64,000 nt of DNA from Paralithodes platypus (GCA_032716605.1 CM064485.1:32081930-32145929), one strand, 5' to 3'; numbered from the stretch's first letter, positions 9,500 to 20,008 are shown. A program made the numbers and translations. Notes: generated by a model from the letters alone, not told the origin.

Positions 9500-12243
9500 T
9501 TCAATTCAACATTAGACATTACTACCCAAACAGACACTTACTCACACAATTAATACTAGATAATGACCCAGACATTATATTACTCAACAGCACTTGTATA
9601 CACAACACACACAAAATAAAATTCTTTGGCTACACAACACGACAATCTGACGACGATGCACACAACGGAGTTGCCATCATGATTAAAAGCACAATAAAAC
9701 ATGAATTCATGACAGACTGGACATATAAACACTTCTTAGCAGTAAAAACACACACAACACTTGGTCCCCTCATAGTCGCCACTACATATATCAGACCCAA
9801 CACACACATTCCTTACACTGATATGAACACATTATTTAACAACAATGTACCCACACTCATCCTTGCAGACTTTAATGCTAGACATCATGCTTTTCAACAC
9901 ACTACCAACAACCCACACGGAACACAACTTCTAGCACTACACGACATAAAAAGACTAAATTTCCTTGGCCCAGATTTTGACACAGTTTTCATACACAATG
10001 GGTCTGGCAAACCTGATCTCATCTTCTCTAACCGAGCATTTAACCTTTTTCACCATCAAATTTCCCCTGGGCCTCTATCAGGATCCGATCACATCCCCAT
10101 TTTCATGCAAATATCTTCAAATCCCATTTTAGTTCCTTCTACATCACATTATAATTACTCCCAGGCTAACTGGGATGAATTTCAACACATCCTATCACAA
10201 CAAGATTACACAACTGACTATGAGGGACTCCACTACACAAATCTAGATCAACAAATAGAATACTTACACAACACAATCATTAACGCTGCAAACACTACCA
10301 TACCTAAAACATCCTACAAAGTCAGACACACATTCAGACCTTCTATACGTTCACAAAGACTCCTTGTGTGCTATCGTCGTCGATTTGAACTAAATAAACA
10401 CAACCACACCTTAGGCCGAGTACGACATGACCTCTCACACCTCAGAAATCATATCCTAGACAGCCTGCAATCTGACCATGACAGCCACTGGACACACCTC
10501 ATACGCACTGCTGAACAACACAGAAAAACTAAACCCTGGGAATTTTGGAGACACATAAACCGTTTAAAAGGCCACAATAAACCTACAACATCTTCACTCA
10601 TTGTAAACGGTAACACCATCACCGATCCCAGGGAAATCACAGACATCTTCAAAGACACATGGGCCCAAGTATACCACCCACACCCTCCTGAAAGACCCGC
10701 CCAACAACACATTCGAAACATCGAACAACATGTTAATAATATTGCAGACAACATCTCCCACGACACACACATCAACACAGACTCACTTAACCCCGACAAC
10801 TACCTCACTGCTCCCATTGTGCCTGACGAAGTTAAGCTCATTCTCTCTAAAACACGGAGGAAGGCGCCTGGTGCCACAGGAATAAACCATCACATTGTAA
10901 AGCACCTCCCAAACACATTTATTAATGCACTCACTTGCTTATACAACGCCATCCTGGCATCAGGCTACTTCCCCGTCTGCTTTAAGACCGCAACAATCAT
11001 CCTTATTCCCAAGAAAAATCAAAATAGCAAAGACCCACTGAACTACAGACCCATTAGTCTACTTAAGACTCTTGGGAAGACTTTTGAAACAATCATAAAT
11101 CGCCGACTCAGACTGTACCTCGAAGACGAAGGACTTCTCACTGACAAACAGTTTGGTTTTAGACCCCGCAGATCCTCCCAGGAAGCACTTAACATAATCA
11201 CCAACTACATTCACATTAACAAACACTCCAGACGAGGACACAAAACAGCACTCATCACAAAAGACATCAAAAAAGCATTTGACACTGTATGGCACGTAGG
11301 CCTGAAGTACAAAATCTGCGAAAACTTCAATTTCCCCTTACCAATTAAAAAACTTCTCTGCAACTTCTTAGATAACAGATCAGCCAAAATTAAATTTTCA
11401 AATTTCTATTCAGACTCATTTCCACTCCATGCAGGCGTACCTCAGGGCTCCGTGCTCGCACCTACACTGTACATTCTCTACACTAATGACATGCCAGATC
11501 CAATCAATAATGACTCTCTCACAATTTCCTACGCTGACGACGTGACGCAACTTGTTAGGGCAACTACCATAGACGGTTTGACGAACAAAGCCAAGAGAGA
11601 GCTTGACCGAACAGCACAATGGGAACAGAAATGGCGGATTCAGGCTCATCCTCGAAAATCCTTTATCACCTACATATCCACTGGTTACCTACGTCCTAGA
11701 CCACTATTCCTCAACTCCCGCACACCTCCTCCCGATCGCATCCCAGTAACTGTCTCACCCACCAACAAAGTACTCGGCCTAACCTTTGACAAAAAACTTC
11801 TCTTTCATCGTCATGCAAATCAGATTATCCCCATTGCTTCAAAATCACTTCAATCACTTTTCCGTTTTCAAAATGCCTCCATCAAAACTAAAACCCATTT
11901 GTACAAAGCCCTAATTAGACCGCTACTTTCATATGCCCCACTGACCAGCACTCTTTTGGCAAACTCCCACAAAATTAAACTTCAAAGAATCCAGAACAGA
12001 GCACTGAGGTGGATCCATGGAACTCGGTGGTATGAGTTCCAAACATCGGAACACTTGCATGAACTCTCCCGCATCCCTCCACTTAATGTCTACAACAACT
12101 TTCTGGCTAATAAACAACTTGAAAAACTTGAGACCTTTAATAACTTTGTCCAAATTTTTAATAATATCACTCAACCCATCCGTCCCTGGTCGAACCTCTT
12201 GCATCCAATCAACAGAGAGGCTCCCAATCCCCTATTCACATAA
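9487..12243 (+). CDS. LINE ORF2: APE-type endonuclease / reverse transcriptase, intact
   Basis: An uninterrupted 918-codon ORF. Residues 1-210 are an APE-like endonuclease: QFNIR near the start, ADFN (127-130), PDLIF (176-180) and SDH (200-202). The position that normally carries the metal-binding Glu (L-Q-E-T in most APE domains) reads L-N-S-T at about 33-36. The RT domain follows: KAPGATG (about 459), NYRPISLLKTLGKTFE, a motif A block with KKAFDTVW (about 593-600), AGVPQGSVLAP, and YADD (682-685). A thumb region and short C-terminus come next, with no RNase H domain. In the cell it would nick target DNA and prime cDNA synthesis from the LINE RNA. It belongs to the jockey superfamily in the broad sense; the clade is uncertain. 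An open frame of this length suggests a young copy. Confidence 0.9.
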   Translation: MLKVIQFNIRHYYPNRHLLTQLILDNDPDIILLNSTCIHNTHKIKFFGYTTRQSDDDAHNGVAIMIKSTIKHEFMTDWTYKHFLAVKTHTTLGPLIVATTYIRPNTHIPYTDMNTLFNNNVPTLILADFNARHHAFQHTTNNPHGTQLLALHDIKRLNFLGPDFDTVFIHNGSGKPDLIFSNRAFNLFHHQISPGPLSGSDHIPIFMQISSNPILVPSTSHYNYSQANWDEFQHILSQQDYTTDYEGLHYTNLDQQIEYLHNTIINAANTTIPKTSYKVRHTFRPSIRSQRLLVCYRRRFELNKHNHTLGRVRHDLSHLRNHILDSLQSDHDSHWTHLIRTAEQHRKTKPWEFWRHINRLKGHNKPTTSSLIVNGNTITDPREITDIFKDTWAQVYHPHPPERPAQQHIRNIEQHVNNIADNISHDTHINTDSLNPDNYLTAPIVPDEVKLILSKTRRKAPGATGINHHIVKHLPNTFINALTCLYNAILASGYFPVCFKTATIILIPKKNQNSKDPLNYRPISLLKTLGKTFETIINRRLRLYLEDEGLLTDKQFGFRPRRSSQEALNIITNYIHINKHSRRGHKTALITKDIKKAFDTVWHVGLKYKICENFNFPLPIKKLLCNFLDNRSAKIKFSNFYSDSFPLHAGVPQGSVLAPTLYILYTNDMPDPINNDSLTISYADDVTQLVRATTIDGLTNKAKRELDRTAQWEQKWRIQAHPRKSFITYISTGYLRPRPLFLNSRTPPPDRIPVTVSPTNKVLGLTFDKKLLFHRHANQIIPIASKSLQSLFRFQNASIKTKTHLYKALIRPLLSYAPLTSTLLANSHKIKLQRIQNRALRWIHGTRWYEFQTSEHLHELSRIPPLNVYNNFLANKQLEKLETFNNFVQIFNNITQPIRPWSNLLHPINREAPNPLFT

Positions 12244-12900
12244 TAACTTTGTTACACCACAAACTCACACTCAATTCTCACCATTCCTTTTACTCACCTA
12301 CCAGCCAAAATTTCTAATTCTTTCACAAATACACAATAAAAACTAAAGAAAATTAAGCTCTTCATAAGACAGTGTAATCTTCTCTAGACTGCAGTTGACA
12401 ACCATGCCTTGCTGCCCCACTTTAGACCCTTACCATCCAAATTGCCAGACCATCATTAAAACATTCTCCATTACCAAATTTTATATTCAATTCACCCAGA
12501 CTCATCTGATTCGTCCAGACTGGTAGAGGCGGTGGGGCATGCCGGCTCGTCCACAGCCCAGCCTCCATGCCACTTTTGACCGATCAGAGCTTCTGAATCT
12601 CACTTCACCAAATTAACTTTTACCACCCAAATTAATTATCTTTTGCCCTACCACCCATTTTTTTATCTCCAAGCCTTCTTGACGTGCCATACTGAGGCCC
12701 TCGGAAAATGTGTCTCAATACCAACAGTGCCTCCCCTAAACCCCCAAACTAAAATCAACAACTCACGCAAGTTGGGTTAAGCCCCGACACTCTTTATGCT
12801 CCTACTTTTTCACTTTCTCTCTTACTACACCAATAAAAACTTCCCTTCTTTCACCCTCACCCACCTTTTCTATATTCATTCATTCATTCATAATTCAAAC
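12244..12900 (+). mobile_element. 3' untranslated region and tail of the intact LINE
   Basis: After the ORF2 stop there are about 650 bp of C/A-rich sequence that keep the strand composition of the ORF. AATAAA-like signals occur at about 12,335 and 12,829, and the stretch ends in an ATTC/TTCA tetranucleotide run (12,875-12,893). I take that run as the likely 3' terminus; composition changes after it. No target-site duplication was found by eye. Confidence 0.5.
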
Positions 12901-13113
12901 TAGTACATTTCTAGCTGGGGAACACGAGCAGTGTGGTGGGGAGACGAGACAGACTTCAAAGGCTTGTATATTATTATGTGTTAAGTTGCGTCCGGGAGCG
13001 ACCTCTTACACGTTAGTTAGGGATTATTTGTGACTATTAATTAACCAGAGGTATGTCGAAAACATAAACTCATTTGCTTTAAGATTTTGTGATTGGAGAA
13101 ATAATTTTACTTT

Positions 13114-13194
13114 ACTGTTTAATTTACTTGGAGAAATCATATATGTTTAATTTACTTGGAGAAATCATATATGTTTAATTTACTTGGATAAATC
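13114..13194. repeat. 28-bp minisatellite, left remnant
   Basis: About 2.7 copies of a 28-bp AT-rich unit (ttaatttacttggagaaatc core). The last copy carries a T variant (TGGATAAATC, 13,185-13,194) that reappears right of the LINE insertion as its target-site duplication. Confidence 0.9.
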
Positions 13195-15292
13195 TATCTA
13201 TCTATCTATCTATTGCCTGACGCCGTGATCCCCGAAGGGGTGGCCACGAACGAACCGCCCCCATGCACCTCTGTCCCCAGTCAGTCGACGCCCCTCCCCC
13301 CAACCAGCACCGCCTTCGTTCATGTAGTTCCTCACTCCATCCTTCCACCTCATATTCGGTCTACCTCTCCCCCTCTGTCCCTCCACCTCGCTCTCGTACA
13401 CCCTCTTAGTCATTCTCTCGCTTTCCATACGTTCCATATGGCCGAACCATCTCAAGTTGTTCCTTTTCACACTTTCCAGCACATCTACCTCCACACCACA
13501 CCTCCTTCTTACTTCCTCATTAGTCTGTCTATCCCTCCATGTAACTCCGCACGCACTCCTTAAGTAATTCATTTCCACTGCTCTCACTCTTGGTCTGAGT
13601 CTCTCAACCAACGTCCATGCTTCGCTTCCGTAAGTCAGTGTCGGGATTACCACACTGTCATGCAAGGACTTCTTCACTTCCATACTGACCACCCTATTTC
13701 TTGTTACTGCTTTTAGCGTTCCTACAACCCTCTTCCCCTGTTGTACCCTCTCCCGCACCTCTTCATCCATAGTCCCATCTTTACTCAACACACTGCCCAG
13801 ATACTTAAAAGAGTTGACGATCTCCATAGCCTGACCGTTCAGCTTCACCTCACACTCTGTGACTTCACCCCTTTCGAAGACCATAACCTTGCTCTTCCCC
13901 GTATTTACCTTCAAATTCCGTTTTTCGCACACTGTTCCAAACTCATTTACCAGACCCTGCAACTCCCATTCATTATCACTCATCAGAACTGTATCATCCG
14001 CAAACAGCAGTATAGGTAGCTTCCACTCAATTCCCTCCCTTTTCAGCGATACACCAACATCCACTGCTCTTGATAGTATTTCTTTCATAACTCCATCCAT
14101 ATATACAGTAAACAACCACGGGGACCACACACCCCTGTTTCAAACCAACATTCAGGTCAAAGAACTCGCTCTGCTCACTCTCCACACGTACTGCCGCCTT
14201 TGCACCCTCATACATGCTCTTCACTGCTTTCAGCAACTTGCCCTCTACTCCGTATATTCTAAGTACTTTCCACAAACCTTCTCTATCCACTCTGTCATAG
14301 GCCTTCTCTAAGTCCATAAAGGCAACATACACCTTTTGTTTCTTCTCCAGATACTTCTCCACAACACAATTCAGGGTAAAAATCTGATCTACACATCCTC
14401 TTCCCTTCCTAAAACCTCCCTGCTCGTCGCCTATCCATTTCTCCGTTCTCACTCTCACTCTCTCAATCACTACCCTACTGTATACCTTCCCTACTACGCT
14501 TAGAAGACATATTCCTCGGTGGTTACCACACACTCCTCTTTCCCCTTTGCCCTTATATAGGGGGACTATTATGCCAGTCTTCCAGTCATCGGGTGCACTC
14601 CCCTTCTCCCATGCTAGTTTGCACATTTTCCATCCCCATTCTATCACTATCTCACCACCATACCTCAACATTTCCCCACACACTCCATCTGTTCCTGGTG
14701 CTTTCCCCAACTTCACTCTTTTCATGGCTTCCCACACTTCTGACCTCCTGATCCCCACCTCCTCCTCCACTACTTCTCTTCTTCTCCCTCCCATACCATA
14801 TCCAGCTATGTTTGCTGGCTCTTCATTCCTTTCATTTAGCAACTCACTGAAGTACTCCCTCCATCTTTCGACTCTCTCTTGCTTCTCGGCTAGCATTCTC
14901 CCATTCTTATCTTTCACACCCTTACTGTTTCCCTTGCTACCTTCCCTAACTTTCTTGACTTCTTTCCAGAACAGTTTCTTACTCTCCCTCCATTTTACAC
15001 TCAGATTCCTTCCAAATTCCTCATCTACTCTTCTCTACTTTCCTTCACTACTCTCTTCACCACCCTCTTACTCTCCACGTACCTCGCTCGTTTCTGCCTC
15101 TCGGAATCTTCATTCCCTCTACTACCCAACCACTCTCTATATGCTTTCTTCTTTTCTTCCACAGCTATTCTTACCTCTTCTGTCCACCATGCTGTACCTT
15201 TCACTCCCCTCCCTCTTCTCCTCACTCCACACACCTCCTCACATGCTGCACAGATCTCATCCTTAAACACCTTGCTCATCTCCTCCACTTCC
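13195..15292 (-). mobile_element. RTE-like LINE, copy 1, 5'-truncated, with target-site duplication
   Basis: A minus-strand LINE inserted in the 28-bp array. The 10-bp TGGATAAATC flanks it on both sides (13,185-13,194 and 15,293-15,302). Coding pieces run 15,288-15,025, then about 15,025-14,130, then 14,130-13,210. They hold KAPGTDGVC, GFRKGRGCVDQIF, FMDLEKAYDRV (motif A), LKQGCV / SPWLFTVYMDGV and LLFADDTVLMSD (motif C). A 2-bp deletion near 14,128, relative to copy 2, breaks the frame inside the LKQGCVMSPW block, and another shift lies near 15,025. The stop codon (13,210) is followed at once by a TAGA tetranucleotide tail, so there is almost no 3' UTR, as in RTE-type LINEs. Clade assignment is by motif only. 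Confidence 0.85.
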
Positions 15293-15605
15293 TGGATAAA
15301 TCATATATGTTTAATTTACTTGGAGAAATCATATAAATTTAATTTACTTGGAGAAATCATATATGTTTAATTTACTTGGAGAAATCATATATATTTAATT
15401 TACTTGGAGAAATCATATATGTTTAATTTACTTGGAGAAATCATATATGTTTAATTTACTTGGAGAAATCATATATGTTTAATTTACTTGGAGAAATCAT
15501 ATATGTTTAATTTACTTGGAGAAATCATATATGTTTAATTTACTTGGAGAAATCATATATATTTAATTTACTTGGAGAAATCATATATGTTTAATTTAAT
15601 TGGAG
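15293..15605. repeat. 28-bp minisatellite, right block
   Basis: About 11 copies of the 28-bp unit seen at 13,114-13,194, starting inside the duplicated TGGATAAATC. The copies are nearly identical, with occasional atatatg/atatata/ataaatt variants. Confidence 0.95.
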
Positions 15606-16430
15606 AGATATATATTTTGAATTACTGTTAACTTTTGGTGATTATAATTAATGTTTGATTCAGAGATGATTTGTAAGTGAATATTCTACTTTACATATTA
15701 ACGATTAACTAACTGGATGTAAAGCTATTGTCATTCATAATTAAGGATTAAGCCTTGTATAAGTTATATGCTTACCTGACTATTATTCTTTAATTTGTAC
15801 TTTAGTGAAATCAGAACGTATGCTAAACGATCCTGAAACTCTATCATAACTTTCATTGCTTATTATTTTGATTAATTGTAAAATACCTTATTTACGTTTA
15901 TAAATATAATTCCCTTTTATATGTGACTTTATAAGATTTCCTTACTATTTTTATTTAGTCAAATGTCTTTCAGTAAAAAGAATAAATAAGATAAAATACT
16001 AAAGGAGAATAATAATAATAAACTAAGAATAACGAGATAACATAGAAAGAGTAAAACAATCTTTAGAGGGTTAACAAACTTAAATTAATTAATTATATAT
16101 AAAAGATCTTAATACTTTGCTGATAATCAAGATTAATTGAGATATTCTAGTGTCTTAAAACTTTGCTTGCATACGAACTTTTGTATTCGTCATAAATAGC
16201 CTATTTCATATTAAACTTTAAATGTAACTTTAACTAGTTTACTGATTATATATAATTGAAGTGTATCAGAGTATAAAGGATAACTGTCCCAACAACTGAG
16301 GAAAAGCAAGTGACAACAGAACTAACTTTAATATTTTACGTTCTTTTGGCCTTCAGCTGTTTTGCTACACTTACACCTTAACTGTTCTATCTTCATTTAT
16401 TTAGTTAACCACTTATAAATCAAGATACGT

Positions 16431-16434
<4 letters not shown>
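15606..16434. other. AT-rich noncoding sequence
   Basis: Strongly AT-rich with no recognisable gene or mobile element between the minisatellite and the TA microsatellite that begins the Penelope cluster. Confidence 0.6.

Positions 16435-16488
<54 letters not shown>
16435..16488. repeat. (TA)n microsatellite
   Basis: An uninterrupted TA run directly abutting the 3' end of the minus-strand Penelope element. PLE copies commonly sit beside AT microsatellites. Confidence 0.97.
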
Positions 16489-16491
<3 letters not shown>

Positions 16492-17690
16492 AGTAAAGCC
16501 AGGTAATAAATTTTCTTTAATACATACGAGGTTGAAAGAAATGGCAATTTCTGCGTTGGAAATTTTATTATTCAAAGTTTCCAGGTCTCTGATGAGTTTT
16601 CGCTGGGTGGCAGGAAGTAGATGAAGGAGATGAGCAAAATTCATGGTGGTACAGGGTTACATAAATGTACATGATGATACAGGATATACGACGCGTTTCA
16701 CTGGACAACCAGCATTATCAAGTAAGGAAGGAATATATAAAAGGTAAACAGGAAGGGTATATATAGAGGGTGGAGGATCAGAGGAGGCGGAAAACAGGGG
16801 GCAAAAGTCTGCTATTGGTGGAAGCGTAAATTAAGAGAGAGAAAGGGGTTAACCGCTTCACGCATGCGCACTGGATGCGGGATGGTGGTCAGTAGGTGGG
16901 GTCGAAGCTGATTGGCTGCGTGTCGAGGGGCGTGGCCTAAGTTGTGTGGCGCCTGCAGAAGACGAAGCTGAAGGAGGTAGCGCGGGGGGCTGCGTCAAGG
17001 GCACCGGGGGGCGAGGAGGGGTGTTAGGTCCTGTAGGGTAGTGCCTTTTGGCAGAAGGAAGGATCTGAAGGTCCAGAGTTTGGTTGTTGATGTTGGGATG
17101 TAAGGCTTGGATATATAAAGCTTCAAGTATAGGTAATCTCCTTGGGTCACTTTCTTTATCGAGTATGGTGGTGTGTTTCTCTAACTCGTTGCGTGTGAGG
17201 TGAGGGTGGTTAGGGGTGAGATAGTGGTCTTTGATGGCTCCAGCCTGAAGGTGAAGAGTTAACCGACGTGAAAGACGAGTCTGCGTCATACCAATATAGG
17301 AATGAGGTCCACAGTCCTCATAATTACAGGTATGTTGGTAAATGACGTGATCGTCGGTCATCGGGCTCTTTATCTTGGTGGAGGCTGGTTTGTTGCGGAG
17401 AACGAGGTTGGAGGTCTTGGGGGATTTGTAATAAATTATTAATTTGATTTTGTTTTCCGGGTTGGTTGGGTGGACATGCTTGGAGATTATTTCTTTTAAG
17501 ACGGCCTCGTCATTTTTGTGTTCAGAGGACATGTAATTGCGGTAGAAGATCTTAATTTCATTGGGGGGGTCAATGTTGGGAGGGCTTTGGGTGTACCATT
17601 TTTCAAGATGGTGGTTGATGGTGCTGGAGATGTCGGAGTTGGAGTATCCGTTATTTACTAAAACTTGGGATAGTCTTTCTAGTTCCTGGG
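16489..17690 (-). mobile_element. Penelope-like element, lineage 1, minus arm
   Basis: This arm is nearly the reverse complement of the distal part of the plus copy at 17,691-19,268. It carries the RT C-terminal region, the GIY-YIG endonuclease, a noncoding 3' stretch with the hammerhead-like motif (about 16,691-16,722), and the short terminal ORF (16,644-16,490). It ends at a TA microsatellite. The 5' end is cut at about 17,690, where it meets the plus copy head to head. Confidence 0.85.
16858..17532 (-). CDS. PLE GIY-YIG endonuclease domain (partial)
   Basis: A 224-codon reading frame, open further upstream to the inversion point. It holds a GIY-YIG-type core: CNYEDCGPHSYIGM, then RLSRRLTLH, and the glutamate-containing LEALYIQ block about 60 residues later. 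A proline/serine-rich tail follows, as in the plus copy. In an intact PLE this domain nicks DNA for target-primed reverse transcription. It differs from the plus copy at only a few residues (T/M, L/F, A/T), so both arms derive from one recent source. It lacks the catalytic RT motifs and cannot be autonomous. Confidence 0.8.
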   Translation of the reverse strand: MSSEHKNDEAVLKEIISKHVHPTNPENKIKLIIYYKSPKTSNLVLRNKPASTKIKSPMTDDHVIYQHTCNYEDCGPHSYIGMTQTRLSRRLTLHLQAGAIKDHYLTPNHPHLTRNELEKHTTILDKESDPRRLPILEALYIQALHPNINNQTLDLQILPSAKRHYPTGPNTPPRPPVPLTQPPALPPSASSSAGATQLRPRPSTRSQSASTPPTDHHPASSAHA

Positions 17691-17724
17691 CAGCCCCCTA
17701 GGAGTTCTTTTTGCGAACTTTTTC

Positions 17725-18918
17725 ATGGGTACCATCGAGGAAGAGCTCCTAGCTGCCCAACGACCAGCCGTCTACTGTAGATACGTGGATGACATCTTCG
17801 TGCAAATCAAGGACCTCCACGAACTACAGGAACTCCAGCGTCGCTTCATGACCTCCTCCGGACTTAACTTCACCTTTGAAAAATCTAACAATGGACAACT
17901 CCCCTTCCTCGACATCCTCGTAGCTCTGAACGACCATGGGTTCAAAACCACCGTCTACATTAAACCTACTAACACAGGACAATGCCTCAACGGCGATAGT
18001 GAATGCCCCCGCCGTTATCTTCTATCCTCCATCTCCGCCTATGTTAGGAGAGCCCTCACGCACTGCTCTACCTGGGCCGACACCCACCAGGAACTAGAAA
18101 GACTATCCCAAGTTTTAGTAAATAACGGATACTCCAACTCCGACATCTCCAGCACCATCAACCACCATCTTGAAAAATGGTACACCCAAAGCCCTCCCAA
18201 CATTGACCCCCCCAATGAAATTAAGATCTTCTACCGCAATTACATGTCCTCTGAACACAAAAATGACGAGGCCGTCTTAAAAGAAATAATCTCCAAGCAT
18301 GTCCACCCAACCAACCCGGAAAACAAAATCAAATTAATAATTTATTACAAATCCCCCAAGACCTCCAACCTCGTTCTCCGCAACAAACCAGCCTCCACCA
18401 AGATAAAGAGCCCGATGACCGACGATCACGTCATTTACCAACATACCTGTAATTATGAGGACTGTGGACCTCATTCCTATATTGGTATGATGCAGACTCG
18501 TCTTTCACGTCGGTTAACTCTTCACCTTCAGGCTGGAGCCATCAAAGACCACTATCTCACCCCTAACCACCCTCACCTCACACGCAACGAGTTAGAGAAA
18601 CACACCACCATACTCGATAAAGAAAGTGACCCAAGGAGATTACCTATACTCGAAGCTTTATATATCCAAGCCTTACATCCCAACATCAACAACCAAACTC
18701 TGGACCTTCAGATCTTTCCTTCTACCAAAAGGCACTACCCTACAGGACCTAACACCCCTCCTCGCCCCCCGGTGCCCTTGACGCAGCCCCCCGCGCTACC
18801 TCCTTCAGCTTCGTCTTCTGCAGGCGCCACACAACTTAGGCCACGCCCCTCGACACGCAGCCAATCAGCTTCGACCCCACCTACTGACCACCATCCCGCA
18901 TCCAGTGCGCATGCGTGA
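17725..18918 (+). CDS. PLE reverse transcriptase (C-terminal part) plus GIY-YIG endonuclease
   Basis: A 397-codon ORF whose true frame extends upstream to the truncation at about 17,691. Residues 16-25 contain CRYVDD, the RT motif C with its two catalytic aspartates. LPFLDILV and a VYIKPTNTGQCLN block follow, typical of Penelope RT. Residues about 240-315 hold the GIY-YIG endonuclease (SYIGM at 251-255, LEALYIQ near 310). A basic, Pro/Ser-rich tail ends the protein. RT motifs A and upstream are missing, so the product is not functional on its own. One family-typical threonine reads Met in SYIGMMQTR. Confidence 0.88.
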   Translation: MGTIEEELLAAQRPAVYCRYVDDIFVQIKDLHELQELQRRFMTSSGLNFTFEKSNNGQLPFLDILVALNDHGFKTTVYIKPTNTGQCLNGDSECPRRYLLSSISAYVRRALTHCSTWADTHQELERLSQVLVNNGYSNSDISSTINHHLEKWYTQSPPNIDPPNEIKIFYRNYMSSEHKNDEAVLKEIISKHVHPTNPENKIKLIIYYKSPKTSNLVLRNKPASTKIKSPMTDDHVIYQHTCNYEDCGPHSYIGMMQTRLSRRLTLHLQAGAIKDHYLTPNHPHLTRNELEKHTTILDKESDPRRLPILEALYIQALHPNINNQTLDLQIFPSTKRHYPTGPNTPPRPPVPLTQPPALPPSASSSAGATQLRPRPSTRSQSASTPPTDHHPASSAHA

Positions 18919-19054
18919 AGCGGTTAACCCCTTTCTCTCTCTTAATTTACGCTTCCACCAATAGCAGACTTTTGCCCCCTGTTTTCCGCCTCCTCTGATC
19001 CTCCACCCTCTATATATACCCTTCCTGTTTACCTTTTATATCTTTCCTTCCTTA

Positions 19055-19088
19055 CTTGATAATGCTGGTTGTCCAGTGAAACGCGTCG
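19055..19088 (+). ncRNA. Hammerhead-like motif in PLE lineage 1 (degenerate core)
   Basis: TTGATAA, a CTGG/CCAG stem with TTGT loop, then GAAAC and GCGTC. Hammerhead ribozymes are known from PLE terminal repeats. Here C3 and G8 of the CTGANGA core are replaced, so cleavage is unlikely. The same motif lies inverted at 16,691-16,722. Confidence 0.35.
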
Positions 19089-19132
19089 TATATCCTGTAT
19101 CATCATGTACATTTATGTAACCCTGTACCACC

Positions 19133-19266
19133 ATGAATTTTGCTCATCTCCTTCATCTACTTCCTGCCACCCAGCGAAAACTCATCAGAGACCTGGAAAC
19201 TTTGAATAATAAAATTTCCAACGCAGAAATTGCCATTTCTTTCAACCTCGTATGTATTAAAGAAAA

Positions 19267-19268
<2 letters not shown>
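19133..19268 (+). CDS. PLE terminal-repeat ORF (start of RT ORF), lineage 1
   Basis: Begins MNFAHLLHLL and ends in KENLLPGFTNI-type sequence where the TA run begins (seen whole in the minus arm, 16,644 to about 16,490). In PLEs the terminal repeat can include the start of the RT ORF, so I read this as the N-terminus of the RT protein repeated at the 3' end, not a separate gene. Its protein sequence is clearly conserved with the lineage 2 version at 20,009. Confidence 0.55.
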
Positions 19269-19297
<29 letters not shown>

Positions 19298-19389
19298 TTA
19301 CTACATTTATTTACTACAAATCTCCTAAAATCTCCAACCTTGTCCTCCGTAACCGCCCCATTTCCACCAACCAACCGAAAGACGATCAT

Positions 19390-19881
19390 GTGATATACCA
19401 GCATATTTGCACCTCTGGGGACTGTGGACCCCTATCCTATGTTGGAATGACACAGACTCGCCTTTCCCGTCGACTAACCCTCCACCTTCAATCTGGCACT
19501 ATAAAAGATCACTATCAAGCCCCCCACCATCTTGCCCTAACTCGCGCCGACCTAGACAAACAAACCACCATACTCGACAAAGAATCAGACCCCAGAAGAC
19601 TAGCTATTTTAGAAGCTCTATACATCCAAACACTCAACCCCAGCATCAACAACCAAACACAAGACCTTCAAATTCTTCCTTCAGGCAAGCGCTACAGGCA
19701 TGCTGTCCCCCCTCCTCTCGCCCCGCGCCCCCCTCCCTTACGCTTCCACGCTCAGCACACAACTGACAACACCAACCAATCACAGCCACCTACAGCCAAC
19801 AACCAACCACCGATAAGATTTAGTGCCCATCTCGCGAATAGACTGCCTTCCACCAATGAACAGCCACCACACACCCAGTAG
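19390..19881 (+). CDS. PLE GIY-YIG endonuclease (partial), lineage 2
   Basis: The frame is open from about 19,300 (YYKSPKISNLVLRNR) to a stop at 19,879. Key blocks are CGPLSYVGMTQTRLSRRL (GIY-YIG core) and LEALYIQTLNP. The C-terminal tail is Pro/Gln/Asn-rich and unlike the lineage 1 tail, while the endonuclease core is clearly homologous. No RT part remains. It lies about 480 bp upstream of the host exon on the other strand and is unrelated to it. Confidence 0.8.
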   Translation: MIYQHICTSGDCGPLSYVGMTQTRLSRRLTLHLQSGTIKDHYQAPHHLALTRADLDKQTTILDKESDPRRLAILEALYIQTLNPSINNQTQDLQILPSGKRYRHAVPPPLAPRPPPLRFHAQHTTDNTNQSQPPTANNQPPIRFSAHLANRLPSTNEQPPHTQ

Positions 19882-19966
19882 CTCCGCCCACCACCCTCTA
19901 CTTGATCCTCGAATTTTGTATAAATATGATGCTTTGTCCCTATTCTAATCATTACCTCTCCATTCC

Positions 19967-19996
19967 CTGAAGATGCAAGATGTTTACTTGTGAAAC
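19967..19996 (+). ncRNA. Hammerhead-like motif in PLE lineage 2
   Basis: CTGAAGA (fits the CTGANGA core), a CAAG/CTTG stem with ATGTTTA loop, then GAAAC. The stem pairs differ from lineage 1 (CTGG/CCAG) in a compensating way. Stems I and III look weak by eye and an unpaired TG/T flanks stem II, so activity is unproven. Confidence 0.4.
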
Positions 19997-20008
19997 GTTG
20001 GATCCACC

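Larger units (their letters stand above)
17691..19268 (+). mobile_element. Penelope-like element, lineage 1, plus copy (5'-truncated)
   Basis: It begins inside RT: in-frame PLGVLFANFF is encoded at about 17,693-17,723, before the first ATG. It runs through YVDD, the GIY-YIG domain, a 3' stretch with a hammerhead-like motif (19,055-19,088) and a short terminal ORF from 19,133, and stops at a TA microsatellite (from 19,267). With the minus arm it forms a head-to-head inverted pair between TA runs. Confidence 0.85.
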
